From: Buddleja alternifolia
Taxonomy: Eukaryota > Streptophyta > Magnoliopsida > Lamiales > Scrophulariaceae
Length of the DNA: 64,000 bases
Direction: 5' to 3'
Assembly (NCBI GenBank): GCA_019426215.1
Contig: CM033403.1
Coordinates: 3,053,001 to 3,117,000, forward strand
In this document: positions 1 through 9,077 of the stretch, piece after piece
Layout of the letters: each line of letters begins with the position of its first letter
Numbering within the stretch: the stretch's first letter is position 1
Program-made: the position numbers and the translations under genes
Notes under the pieces: generated by a model
Seen by the model: only the letters and a program-made list of their open reading frames with translations
Database searches by the model: none
What the model was told of the DNA's origin: nothing

Positions 1-1304
1 AAAGAAGTGATCCAATAATACCTCTATAATTAGTGATATCAACTTTCTTTCCACTTTCATCTTTATCTAACTTAAGCGTTTAGCTCATTGGAATTTTTGA
101 ATATGATGCATTTTCCATTCCAAATTTTTTAATCATATCTATTGTATATTTAGCTTGGTTAATAAATATGCCATTAGGGAGTTGTTTAACTTGTAAACCT
201 AAGAAGAAAGTTAATTCACCCATCATGCTCATTTCAAATTGTTCTTGCATCATTTTCGAAAATTTCTCACACAGACGCTTGTTAGTAGAGCCAAATATAA
301 TGTCATCAACATAAATTTGGACTAAGAGAATATCTTCGTTATTGGTAATTTTAAATAACGTTGTATCAACGCTGCCTTTTGAAAAGCCTTTACCAATAAT
401 AAAGATAGAGAGAGTGTCATACCATGCTCGGGGCGCTTGCGTAAGCCCATAAAGTGCTTTGTCTAACTTGTAAACCATACCCTTACCATGGTTGTTGATG
501 AATCCTGGTGGTTGCTCCACATATACTTCTTTTTGGAGTTTACCATTCAGGAAGGCACTCTTCACGTCCATCTGATATACCGTAAACTTGTTAAACGCTG
601 CATACGCTAGAAACATGCGGATTGCTTCAAGACAGGCGACAGGAGCATATGTCTCATCAAAGTTAATACCCTCTTCTTGGTAATATCCTTGAGCTATGAG
701 TCTGGCCTTATTTCTTATTACAATGCCATTCTCATCCATCTTGTTCCTATAAACCCATCTAGTTCCAATGACTCCTTGGTGAGTTGGTCTTTCATACTAG
801 CATCCAAACCTTACTACGCTGAAACTGATTAAGCTCTTCTTGCATGGCTTCAATCCAACTTGGATCACTTAGCGCTTCATCCACTTTCTAAGGTTCCATT
901 TGAGATAGAAAGTTTGCGAACATAGCCTCATTGAATGTAGCGGCTCTAGTCCTAACAGCCGCTCCAATATCTCCAATAATCTGCTCAGGTGGATGATCAC
1001 GCAGCTAAAGTCTATCTGGTTGGAAAGGGTTAAGAGGTTGGACAGGAGCTTGACGATCAAACGGTTGACTACCTTCTTGCGTAGGCGCTTCAAGTTCAGA
1101 AGTCCTTGTTTGCTCTTGATGATCACTCTCTTCATGATCATCAGCATTTCTTACATAATTATCTAGAGTAATCTCACGAGTAATCTTAGGAGGTGGCACT
1201 GATATCTCATCATCATCGTCACTATCATCATTAATGGTGATCTTAGACGCTTGATGACATAGATCTTCAACTCCTACATCATTTATATTAACCTTACTCG
1301 GTTC
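1..1304 (-). pseudogene. C1 pol C-terminal part: acidic linker and reverse transcriptase
   Basis: The copia reverse transcriptase extends from about 873 to the window edge. The longest open stretch, 739-80, shows the core motifs [24 protein letters not shown] and the catalytic IYVDDIIFG. The acidic, proline-containing linker between integrase and RT occupies about 1300-880. Damage includes a TAA at 1302-1304 in the same frame as the upstream integrase, a one-base shift near 790 just after the KVWMLV motif, and an in-frame TAA at 80-82 shortly after the RT core. RNase H would lie past base 1. In the family this enzyme copies element RNA into DNA in virus-like particles; this copy cannot make a full product. 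Confidence 0.88.
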
Positions 1305-2606
1305 TTAGTTACCATCATCAAAAATAACATGAATAGATTCCTCAACCTTCGATTTGATCTTATTTAGGATGCGAAAATTCTTTCCATTCTTGGTGTAGCC
1401 TAGAAAGATTCCCTCATCCGCTTTAAGATCAAATGACTTTAGGCTTTGGGATCCATTATTATGGATAAAGCACTTAGAACTAAAGACGTGAAAATATGAA
1501 ACATTTGGCTTACGTCCCTTCCATAGTTCATATGGAGTTTTCCCATGCTTTTTGTTGATCATGCAACGGTTTTGAGTATAACATGCAGTGTTGATCGCTT
1601 CGACCCAAAACCTAGGAGCAAGCTTGAACTCTGCTAACATTGTCCTAGCGGCTTCCTTTAGCTTTCTGTTCCGGCGCTCAGCAACACCATTTTGTTGGGG
1701 AGTTCTGGGAGCTAAATACTCATGATATATTCCATTCTTTGCACAAAAATTTTCAACAATCTTGTTAGTAAACTCAGTACCGTGATCGCTTCTTATTCTT
1801 GCAACTTTAAGATTTTTCAATGTTTGAAGTTGTCGAATAAGCGTTGTTAACTTGTCACGTGTCTCATCTTTGGATGAAAGAAATTCCACCCAAGTAAATC
1901 GAGAGAAATCATCTACTATCACCAAAGTGTACTTTTTACCACTTACACTGATCGTTTGAACAGGTCGAAATAAATCCATATGAAGTAGTTCAAGTATTCT
2001 AGAGGTAGATAGATGAGGTTTTCTCTTGAACGATGACTTAACTTGTTTACCCATTTGACAATCGTCACAAAGGCGATCCTTGTGAAATGGTCCATTTGGT
2101 AATCCTTCTACAAGATTTTGACTTATAAGTTGAGAGATTGTCTTGAAGTTGAGGTGATTCATTTTTCTATGCCATAACCAACCCATTTTAGATTCATTTT
2201 TACCAACAAAACATGTTGGGTTGCTATCAAGTGTTGAACCCCAATCTACCAAATATACGTTGTTAGTTCTTTTACCTTTCAATTTAGTAGACTTAGTCTT
2301 AGCGTCATTTATATAGCAGTAGTCGCTTGAGAATATGACTTCAAAGTCTTTATCACAAAATTGACTTATGCTTAATAAATTGTTCTTTAGACCCTCAACA
2401 TAATAAACATCACTTATCATGATGTTCCCCCTATGCACAGTACCTATACCTTTGGTTTTACCTTTGGAGTTGTCACCAAATACAACCTGAGGACCATTGG
2501 CAGCTCGATAGTTAATCAGAAGATCCTTGGAACCAGTCATGTGCCTTGACGATCCTCCATCGAAGTACCATACAGATGTATCGGCTCTAGCTCTAGGTAC
2601 CTGCAC
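1305..2606 (-). pseudogene. C1 pol middle part: protease remnant, GAG-pre-integrase and integrase core
   Basis: This is an open frame of 433 codons. Near its start is the retropepsin region, WYFDGGSSRHMTG. The family active site is DSG, so the second position is changed (Asp-Gly-Gly) and proteolysis is doubtful. Next come the GAG-pre-integrase zinc region (HRKMNHLNF through CDDCQMGKQ) and the rve integrase core. The catalytic triad reads D211 (HMDLF), D274 (RSDHGTE) and E310 (AERRN), which gives the exact DX35E spacing of copia integrases. Integrase joins the cDNA ends to target DNA. The frame ends at a single TAA followed in the same frame by linker and RT, so the original polyprotein continued. 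The ATG at 2606 is internal and is probably not the native start. Confidence 0.9.
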
Positions 2607-3808
2607 TAAAAAAGGGAAGTTCTATTTCTATTTAGGTACCCATTGTTGCTTGGGTCCTTTAACATTAGTAACATTGTTAGTTTGAATTAGAACTTTAGGA
2701 ACCCCTATTTGCCTAGTCTTTATTGTAGGAATATTGGCCTTTTTGGGTTTCACATTGTGTTGTGTGTGTTTTTTATTCACCTTGTGTTGTGTGTGCCTTT
2801 TGGGTGTATAATAATATCCTCGATTATAATAATAATCATAATCATAATCATAATCATAATCATAATCATAATCATCATAGTAGCGATAATATGATTTAGA
2901 CCTCTGTGGATATTGACGCTCGTATTTCCTGGGTGCTGGCTTGGTGTGCACTTTTGTTGCTGGACGCTTAGCGTTTGACTCACAGTGATTAGGTTTATCC
3001 TTAGCCTTTGGAGCGTTCGGATGAACCTTTCTTTGTTAATCATTTGCTTTCGCCTTACCCTTGCCTGAGTCAGCTTTGGTTTTCTCATTTGACCTCGTAC
3101 CTTTGTCGCTTGGTTCATTTTGTGTTTGACCTTGTGAACCTTTATCAACAAAGAAAACACCCTTTCCTTTGTTGTTTGCCGTACATTAGGTTTGTTTGGT
3201 TGTTTACCGAATTTATTGCATCCTAAACCGGTCTTTTCACCAAATAACCTTGTTACCTCAATCACATTGTCGAGCTTTCTTGATGCTTTGGAAAATGATG
3301 AGACGAGCTGTTCTGATTTGGCAAGTCTAGCCATGAGCTCAGCTTCTCTCTTGACTATTATATCAAGATCACTTTTTAGATTGATTATATCATTCTCAAG
3401 TGATTTGTTCTTCTCAATGCATTGTTGTTGAACTTGCAACTCTGCTTTGAGCGTCACTTTATCTCTTGTCAAGTGACTTTATCTCTTGTTGACAATCATT
3501 GTAATATTCTTCGACTTTGTCAAGTAATTCTTCATAAGAAAGAGGAAGAGATAATTCGTGTTTACCTCAGGAGACGCTTCATCATCTTTGGCCATGAGAC
3601 AAATAAGCGCTGAGTCATCCACTGGCTCATTATCTTCACTACTCTCCTCTGAACACTCCAAATCTTCAGGTGTGGACGCTGGTTCTGATTCCGCTAGCAA
3701 ACCTTGTTGACGAAGGTTGCTCCTGAATTGGTTTCTATCCACATAATCCTGCCTTGAGGGCTTGGATATATTTGGATAAGGGCAATTTACCTGGTAGTGC
3801 CCTGGTTT
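2607..3808 (-). pseudogene. C1 gag C-terminal half, with coiled coil and Tyr-Asp repeat
   Basis: The minus strand holds the C-terminal part of a SIRE-like Gag. Just after the split zinc knuckle (HYQVNC near 3800) comes an acidic stretch (3742-3479: ASTPEDLECSEESSEDNEPV). A predicted coiled coil follows, rich in heptad Leu and Glu (3472 onward: NKSLENDIINLKSDLDIIVK). A basic, Lys/Gln-rich tail ends in a Tyr-Asp repeat (2826-2885) ahead of the protease. The frames 3742-3479, 3472-2777 and 2951-2628 are separated by stops and shifts, so this is a pseudogene. A tandem copy of ACTTTATCTCTTGT at about 3456-3489 marks a small slip duplication where the first two frames break. Confidence 0.75.
2826..2885. 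repeat. Hexanucleotide microsatellite coding (Tyr-Asp)n
   Basis: A run of about seven ATAATC-type hexamers (plus strand) encodes alternating Tyr-Asp on the minus strand inside the gag-protease spacer of C1, followed by a Tyr-rich stretch. The hexamer unit keeps the reading frame when it expands. Confidence 0.85.
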
Positions 3809-3816
3809 CCTACAAT

Positions 3817-4576
3817 CATGGTCTAAAATTTCGACCGAAACACCGAAATTTCGAATTTAGGGGGGTTCCGAAGCGAAATCGAACCTTCGATCCAATTTTG
3901 CAGAATATCTTCCGAAATTTCGACCGAAACCCAAAATTTCCCGAAATTAATTTTTTTTTTTTTGTCAAATATCTATCGAAATTTCGGCCGAAACCCGATA
4001 TTTCCCGAAACATTTACCGAAACCAAAATTTCGGCCGATTGTTTTTTTTATATTTAAAATTTTTATTTTTGAAACATGTAACTACCAACATTCCATGTCA
4101 TGGGTGAAATATTGTCAACATGTAACTAATAATTTTCACTTGCAATATGAAAGTAGAGGTAGGACAGATACTAGTGATAGCGATTTCGATCCTCCTAGAA
4201 ACTCGATGTGGTATTGAGTAGTAACTTTTACTTAAATCTTGGTACATTTTATTTTAATGAAGTTTTCATGAGATTTGGTTATTATCTTACTATCAAATTA
4301 TATTTATTTAATATTTTTCGCAACAGTTTTTAGTGATATTATTTAACAAATTCATTATCCATATATTATATATAGAATATTATTGATGTAAAAGATGCAT
4401 AAGAATGATAATTAAAGCTACCCAAAATTTTATTGTAAATTTCCAAATATTTTTATAAATTTCCATGATTTCTTTAAAATCAAAACCGAAATTTTGAATA
4501 TCCCCGAACTTTTCATCGAAATTTCCATAAATTTACTGCACCGATATCTACCCCAAAACCGATATTTAAGACCTTG
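3817..4576. mobile_element. Non-autonomous hAT-like element (760 bp)
   Basis: The ends are imperfect inverted repeats: CATGGTCTAAAATTTCG at the left, and CAAGGTCTTAAATATCGG on the complement at the right. Flanking 8 bp duplications are CCTACAAT (3809-3816) and CCTGCAAT (4577-4584), which differ at one base. An 8 bp duplication and CA-GG type termini fit the hAT superfamily. The interior is AT-rich with many TTTCGGCCGAAA-like palindromic words and has no convincing coding sequence, so it would need a transposase from elsewhere. It splits the zinc-knuckle codons of C1 gag: the minus strand reads CYNCR up to 4577 and resumes at KPGHYQVNC from about 3808. It is therefore younger than C1. Confidence 0.78.
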
Positions 4577-4934
4577 CCTGCAATTATAACAGAGATTAGT
4601 TTTCATCTTATGTTCATTTTGCGGTGTGTGGTTTCGAGACCACGGTCGCTGAGAGATTTTGAGTAGATGCTTGGTATTGAGCAGGCGCTTGGGGTGAAGG
4701 AACAGAATACTGAGGCGCTTGGTACTGTTGTTGTACTGGAGCGGGCGCTTGATATGAATTCTGTCCTTGATGCTTATGACTATTTCCTTTCTTTTCATAT
4801 CTCAAGAACTTTTTAAATCTATTTAGCAAGGCCAACTCCTCTTCCTCACTGATATCTGAAGCTTTTCCTTTATTACCCGATTTACCCTTGATTGATGCTA
4901 CAAGCGCTCCAGACTCAATTACTGGACTGCTCAC
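4577..4934 (-). pseudogene. C1 gag central fragment and first half of CCHC knuckle
   Basis: The minus-strand frame from 4934 carries an acidic stretch and the copia Gag motif EEELALLNRFKKFLRYEKK, then a Gln/Ala/Pro-rich linker (QAPAPVQQQYQAPQYS). A neighbouring frame ends with CYNCR, the first half of a CX2CX4HX4C knuckle that is completed beyond the hAT-like insertion. Gag forms the particle and the knuckle binds element RNA. The N-terminal half of Gag is missing: sequence changes to LTR within about 20 bp upstream of 4934, so a deletion joined LTR to mid-gag. A frameshift separates the linker from the knuckle. Confidence 0.75.
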
Positions 4935-4954
4935 TGCATCACTAGGGAGAGAAA

Positions 4955-5986
4955 GATGTCGATGACTTGAGCTCCTTGATCACACAGATTTCTGCTCAAA
5001 ATCACTTCAATCCCCTTGCTTCTTTCACCCAGAAATAATGCAAGTATCCAACTTCGACTTCACACAGATCGCGAGGCTTGGATGGGGTTTTTCTAAACGG
5101 TTTGTTTGATTTTGATGAAGTTCAAACAACTGAAAATATCTCATTAGTAATGTAGTTTCTTCGAAAAGAATGTTTGAGATATTGGTTGACTGTCTCAGGA
5201 ATTGAAGAAAAGTAAAGAGAATGTTTTCTTGAATATTCTGGCTTTTCCGAGAGTTTAAGGAATGAGACTTCAATGCAACAGCAATTCGGCTTAGAAATTG
5301 ATTGTGTGTATTTGACTTGTTGTTGAAGTCCTATTTATAGGCATTCTTGGAAAAAGTGTCCGTTTGACACATGCACAGGCGCGTGTCTCTCACTTCCGCG
5401 AGTGACAATTTTTGTCTTTTTTCCTGAAAATCTGCTGCACAAAAGTTGGTGCTGCAGTCTATGAAAGTTGACAGTCCAATGGGGTGGCTTCTCCGTACGT
5501 CTGAAAGTGCTTATCACATTTAATGCTCTTATCAGCATTTAATGAATTTGAATTAAATACCCATTGGCACTTAATGCAATGAGAGTATTTGCATTAAACT
5601 CCTTCTGGACTTAGAAATAAATTCAAGTGAAATCAGTCATTGATAGATGCTTATCCATACTTGAATCACTTCTGTCCTATAAGGTGACGCTCGATATAGC
5701 TGGTAATTTGGATGCTTGGAGACTTTATCTTCATTCAGATTTCAGGGCTTGAGTCTTCAAACTTTACCACTGATAAACTCACTCAGAAATTATTAGACGC
5801 TCAACCTTAGACTACTTAGCCTAACAATCTAGAATAAAAACAAAACAAAGCCTATAAAGCCTATTACAAGTCTAACGCTTCAAAGCTTATACATGATTTC
5901 TAGTAAAATCAAACTTACATATTTTGGGGTCTAACATAAAGTCCTAATTGTCATCATCAAAACATCTAATCATGAAATTCCTAACA
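4955..5986 (-). repeat. C1 5' LTR, truncated at its inner end
   Basis: Homologous to the C4 LTR (57079-58849) from its outer end (TGTTAGGAATTTCATG, minus strand) to the block around GAGCTCCTTG. About 560 bp of the inner end seen in C4, including the primer-site junction, is absent. Outer edge 5986; inner edge 4935-4955, placed by loss of similarity. The two LTRs are clearly diverged by eye. Confidence 0.8.
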
Positions 5987-6584
5987 CTATGATTTCAGTT
6001 AACTGGGGACTTGATCTAGCAGGCTGATCAATATCCATATCTACCATCTTCTCTCCCATTCTTATGGCTTTTACGTATCATTTTTGGGATGTTTGCTGGT
6101 TTCCTGTTATTTCACCAACCCCTTCTCCCACCGAGAACTTTACTTTCATGTGATATGTAGAAATGATTGCTCGAAAAGCGTTGAGCGTAGGCCTCCCCAG
6201 AATCGCGTTATATGCCGAAGGAGCATTTACCACCAGGAATTTCATCATCTTTGTTTTCCACTTGGGCTTGGTCCCTAGTGATAAAAGGAGCCGTATTTGA
6301 CCTAGCGGGCAGACTGATTCTCCAACAAGTCTGAACAGAGCAGTGTCTACTGGAACAATCTTTACCTCTCCCAAATCCGTCTGTTTGTACGCATCCGTAA
6401 AGAGTATATCAACAGAACTGCCACTATCAATGAAAATACGCTCAACATCGTAGTTAGCGATCGTAGCCGTAACGACTAGCGCATCGTGATGGGGATGTAG
6501 AAGGTGTTGTCCATTGGAAGGTCCAAACTGGACAAATGGTTCTACCCCCACATCAGCAACCTCACTTTCATTCCCTTGGTGAGA
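5987..6584 (-). pseudogene. G1 gag-pol: aspartic protease region
   Basis: Minus strand. The retropepsin active site reads RIFIDSGSSVDILF, followed by FLVVNAPSAYNAILGRPTLN, the conserved flap and ILGRP motif of Ty3/gypsy proteases. A retropepsin cleaves the Gag-Pol polyprotein. The region upstream (HHDALVVTATIANYDV) aligns with the matching part of T1. A TGA at about 6078 ends the frame after GNQQTSQK, although similar coding sequence continues to 5987 where C1 inserted. The frame resumes upstream across CACTA-1 in the gag segment at 16625. It is inactive because it is interrupted on both sides. Confidence 0.88.
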
Positions 6585-7000
6585 CACTAGTACAGAAAAG
6601 ACCTGTTACAGCGCACATTTTACAGCGGTTTTTGGAAAACCGCTGAACGGAGAGACTTATTACAGCGGTTTATAAGTGAACCGTTATAATGGATATTAAC
6701 CGGGAACCTATTACAGCGGTTCGATAAAAAACCGCTGTAATAGTTCGAACCTATTATAGCGGTTCGATAAAAAACCGCTATTATAGCGCGAACAGAAAAA
6801 AAAAAAAAAAAATTTTTTTTTAAAGCGGTTCGGGAATGAACCGCTATAATCGGTTTAACCAATTATAGCGGTTCATTCCCGAACCGCTATAACTGGTAGA
6901 CCGGTTTATACCAGTTATAGCGGTTCGGGAATGAACCGCTATAATTGGTAAACCGGTTATAGCGGTTCGTTCCCGAACCGCTATAACACGTAATTAAAAA
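6585..7000. repeat. CACTA-1 left terminus and subterminal palindromes
   Basis: After the terminal CACTA repeat there are about eight palindromic modules with the form ACAGCGGTT-loop-AACCGCTGT or its variant ATAGCGGTT-loop-AACCGCTAT, between about 6620 and 6990. In En/Spm elements, subterminal repeats bind the element-encoded TNPA protein; here that role is inferred. A T/A-rich run at about 6797-6822 lies between modules 4 and 5. Confidence 0.88.
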
Positions 7001-7414
7001 AAAAAAAAAATTTCCCTCCCTTTTTTCCCCCCAAAAACCGAGCTCTCCCCCTCATTTCTCTCTACTATCTCTCACTCTCTACTCTACTCTCTCTCTCTAC
7101 TCTACTATCTCCCTCACTCTCTACTCTACTCTCTCTCTCTACTCTACTATCTCTCTCACTCTCCACCACCGCCCCCGCCATCGTCTCCACCGCCGCCGCC
7201 GCCGCCGCCGCCCCATTTGATTTTTCTCTATCTCTCTACTCGATCTCTCTCCCTATACTCTACTCTCTCTCTCTATACTCTCTCTCTCACTCTCAAGCTA
7301 CCTAAACCGCCCCCGTCCCGTCGCCACCACCACCCGAAACCGCCGCCGCCCGAGCAGCCGCCGCCCCGCCGCCGCCGCGCCGTGACCCACCACTCTCCTC
7401 CTCTCTCTTTATAG
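7001..7414 (+). promoter_or_regulatory. CACTA-1 leader: CT-microsatellite and CCG-rich, probable TNPD promoter/5' UTR
   Basis: About 7035-7290 is dominated by CTCTCTCTACTCTACT motifs, broken by a run of CCG triplets at about 7165-7212 and a second GC-rich block at 7305-7385. CT-rich leaders are common near plant transcription starts. At 7414/7415 the sequence TTTATAG/GTATAT could be a 5' splice donor and TTTAG/ATG at 9077/9078 an acceptor, giving a 1663 bp intron in the 5' UTR. That is inference from motif and position only. The short Pro-rich frame here looks like low-complexity sequence rather than a gene. Confidence 0.4.
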
Positions 7415-7649
7415 GTATATATATATATGTTTATATATGTTATGTTATATATATATATATTATGTATATATTAAATTTAGGTTATGTGTTAATTTCTTGT
7501 TTGTTATATATTAATGTTATGTTAATTCTGATTTTGTGATGTATATAATGTAGGTTATATGTTAATTTGTTAATTATTGTTATATATATCATGTTATGTT
7601 AATTGGGGTTTTATAAATTATATAGTGGATTTTTGTTATTATGTTGTAG

Positions 7650-8563
7650 TTGATTTTTTACTAACTTTGAATGCAAATCTGATTTGTTCTAGGCATCTCA
7701 TGAGTATGTTCGATATATGTATGTATATCCCTATGTGTCTAGTTTCATATGAATAAAACGGTTCATGAATCGGAGCTTTCCACAATGAGTTATGAATTTT
7801 CTCGTGAAGACGCGCACAGCTGTTTTGAAAATTGACAGATTTTTCTCTAACTTTGAATACAAATCTGCTTTTTTCTAGACATTTACTGAGTATGTGAGAT
7901 ATATGTGTGGATAGCCCTATGTGTCTAGTTTCATATGAATAAAACGGTTCATGAATCGGAGCTTTCCACAATGAGTTATGAATTTTCTCGTGAAGACGCG
8001 CACAGCTGTTTTGAAAATTGACAGATTTTTCTCTAACTTTGAATACAAATCTGCTTTTTTCTAGACATTTACTGAGTATGTGAGATATATGTGTGGATAG
8101 CCCTATGTGTCTAGTTTCATATGAATAAAACGGTTCATGAATCGGAGCTTTCCACAATGAGTTATGAATTTTCTCGTGAAGACGCGCACAGCTGTAATTG
8201 ACAGATTTTTCTCTAACTTTGAATACAAATCTGCTTTTCTCTAGACATCTACTGAGTATGTGAGATATATGTGTGGATAGCCCTATGTGTCTAGTTTCAT
8301 ATGAAGAAAACGGTTCATGAATCGGAGCTTTCCACAATGAGTTATGAATTTTCTCGTGAAGACGCGCACAGCTGTTTTGAAAATTGACAGATTTTTCTCT
8401 AACTTTGAATACAAATCTGCTTTTTTCTAGACATCTACTGAGTATGTGAGATATATGTGTGGATAGCCCTATGTGTCTAGTTTCATAGGAAGAAAACGGT
8501 TCATGAATCCGAGCTTTCTACAATTATTTATGAATTTTCTCGTGAAGACGCGCACAGCTTTCT
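7650..8563. repeat. CACTA-1 tandem array, about 5 units of ~186 bp
   Basis: Five head-to-tail units are marked by recurring GAAGACGCGCACAGCT (near 7807, 7997, 8182, 8365 and 8550) and AAAACGGTTCATGAATC. The middle units are nearly identical; the first and last are more diverged. One unit (near 8190) lacks 9 bp present in the others. The array lies between the leader and TNPD, inside the proposed 5' UTR intron. CACTA-2 has four units at the matching place. Confidence 0.92.
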
Positions 8564-9077
8564 GCACAACCGAGAAGCTCCAAAAACTTTATATCGTGAT
8601 GCTTTAATTTATTTGTAGTTTTATGTGCTTTTGGATCCAATTGGTGATCAATATTTATAATATGATGCTTTATTTGTAGTTTTTTATGTGATCTATGCGA
8701 TCCAACTGGTGATCAATATTTGTAGTTGTTCCCCTGGAAATATGATGTTTTATGTGATCCAACTGGTGATCAATATTTTTGTATCGTTTTGTGTTCGTTG
8801 TGGGTGAAAGATTAGAGTGTTGGGTTTGTTGTGGTTGAAATTGGTAGTATTTTTTGCGTCGTTTCCCTGTTGAGATTTTAGCGGATCGTAAGATTCGACT
8901 TCTGTTGGTTACAACCCACTGAGAAGATTAAGTCGAGAACTTGGTAGAAATATTTGCGTCGTTACTCTGCCGAATTTTTTATAGAATAATGCGAAATAAA
9001 TTAAAAATAAATTTATTTAATTAATTTAACTATCAACTGATGTTAAAATTATTTAATTTAATTAATTGAAAATTTAG
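8564..9077. other. Spacer between tandem array and TNPD start
   Basis: AT-rich and conserved between the two CACTA copies. It contains three copies of TGATCNA(A)CTGGTGATCAATATTT-like words at about 8635-8780. It has no open frame of note. It ends in TTTAG immediately before the TNPD ATG, which would serve as a splice acceptor. Confidence 0.5.

Larger units (their letters stand above)
1..5986 (-). mobile_element. C1: SIRE/Maximus-like Ty1/copia element, cut by the left window edge
   Basis: Reading the minus strand from 5986 downward gives an LTR, a gag fragment with a CCHC knuckle, protease, integrase and reverse transcriptase. This is the Ty1/copia order (integrase before RT). The LTR starts TGTTAGGAATTTCATG and contains TTTTGATGATGACAA, as in SIRE/Maximus LTRs, and it matches the C4 LTR at 57079-58849. 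The LTR end, the primer binding site and the gag N-terminus were lost in a deletion near 4935-4955. A hAT-like element sits at 3817-4576. The 3' LTR lies beyond base 1. C1 abuts G1 sequence exactly at 5986/5987, so it inserted into G1; CTATG at 5987-5991 would be the target duplication, but its partner is outside the window. Confidence 0.88.

Noticed and set aside
2709..2894. Plus-strand frame ending in a long isoleucine run
   Set aside because: It is the shadow of the Tyr-Asp microsatellite in C1 gag on the other strand.
3754..4107. Plus- and minus-strand frames rich in Phe/Arg (also 3816-4013)
   Set aside because: They lie across the hAT-like element and are produced by its TTTCGGCCGAAA-type repeats. 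No recognisable protein.
6620..6862. Minus-strand frame over the CACTA left subterminal repeats (also 30144-30392, 16474-16680, 39685-39936)
   Set aside because: Repetitive translations of palindromic modules; not genes.
7217..7414. Plus-strand Ser/Leu then Pro-rich frame in the CACTA-1 leader
   Set aside because: Low-complexity translation of CT and CCG repeats, and the matching region in CACTA-2 has a different repeat make-up.
7639..8337. 232-codon minus-strand open frame across the CACTA-1 tandem array (also 31189-31707 in CACTA-2)
   Set aside because: It exists because the repeat unit is a multiple of three and lacks antisense stops. It has no domain, and the unit number differs between copies.
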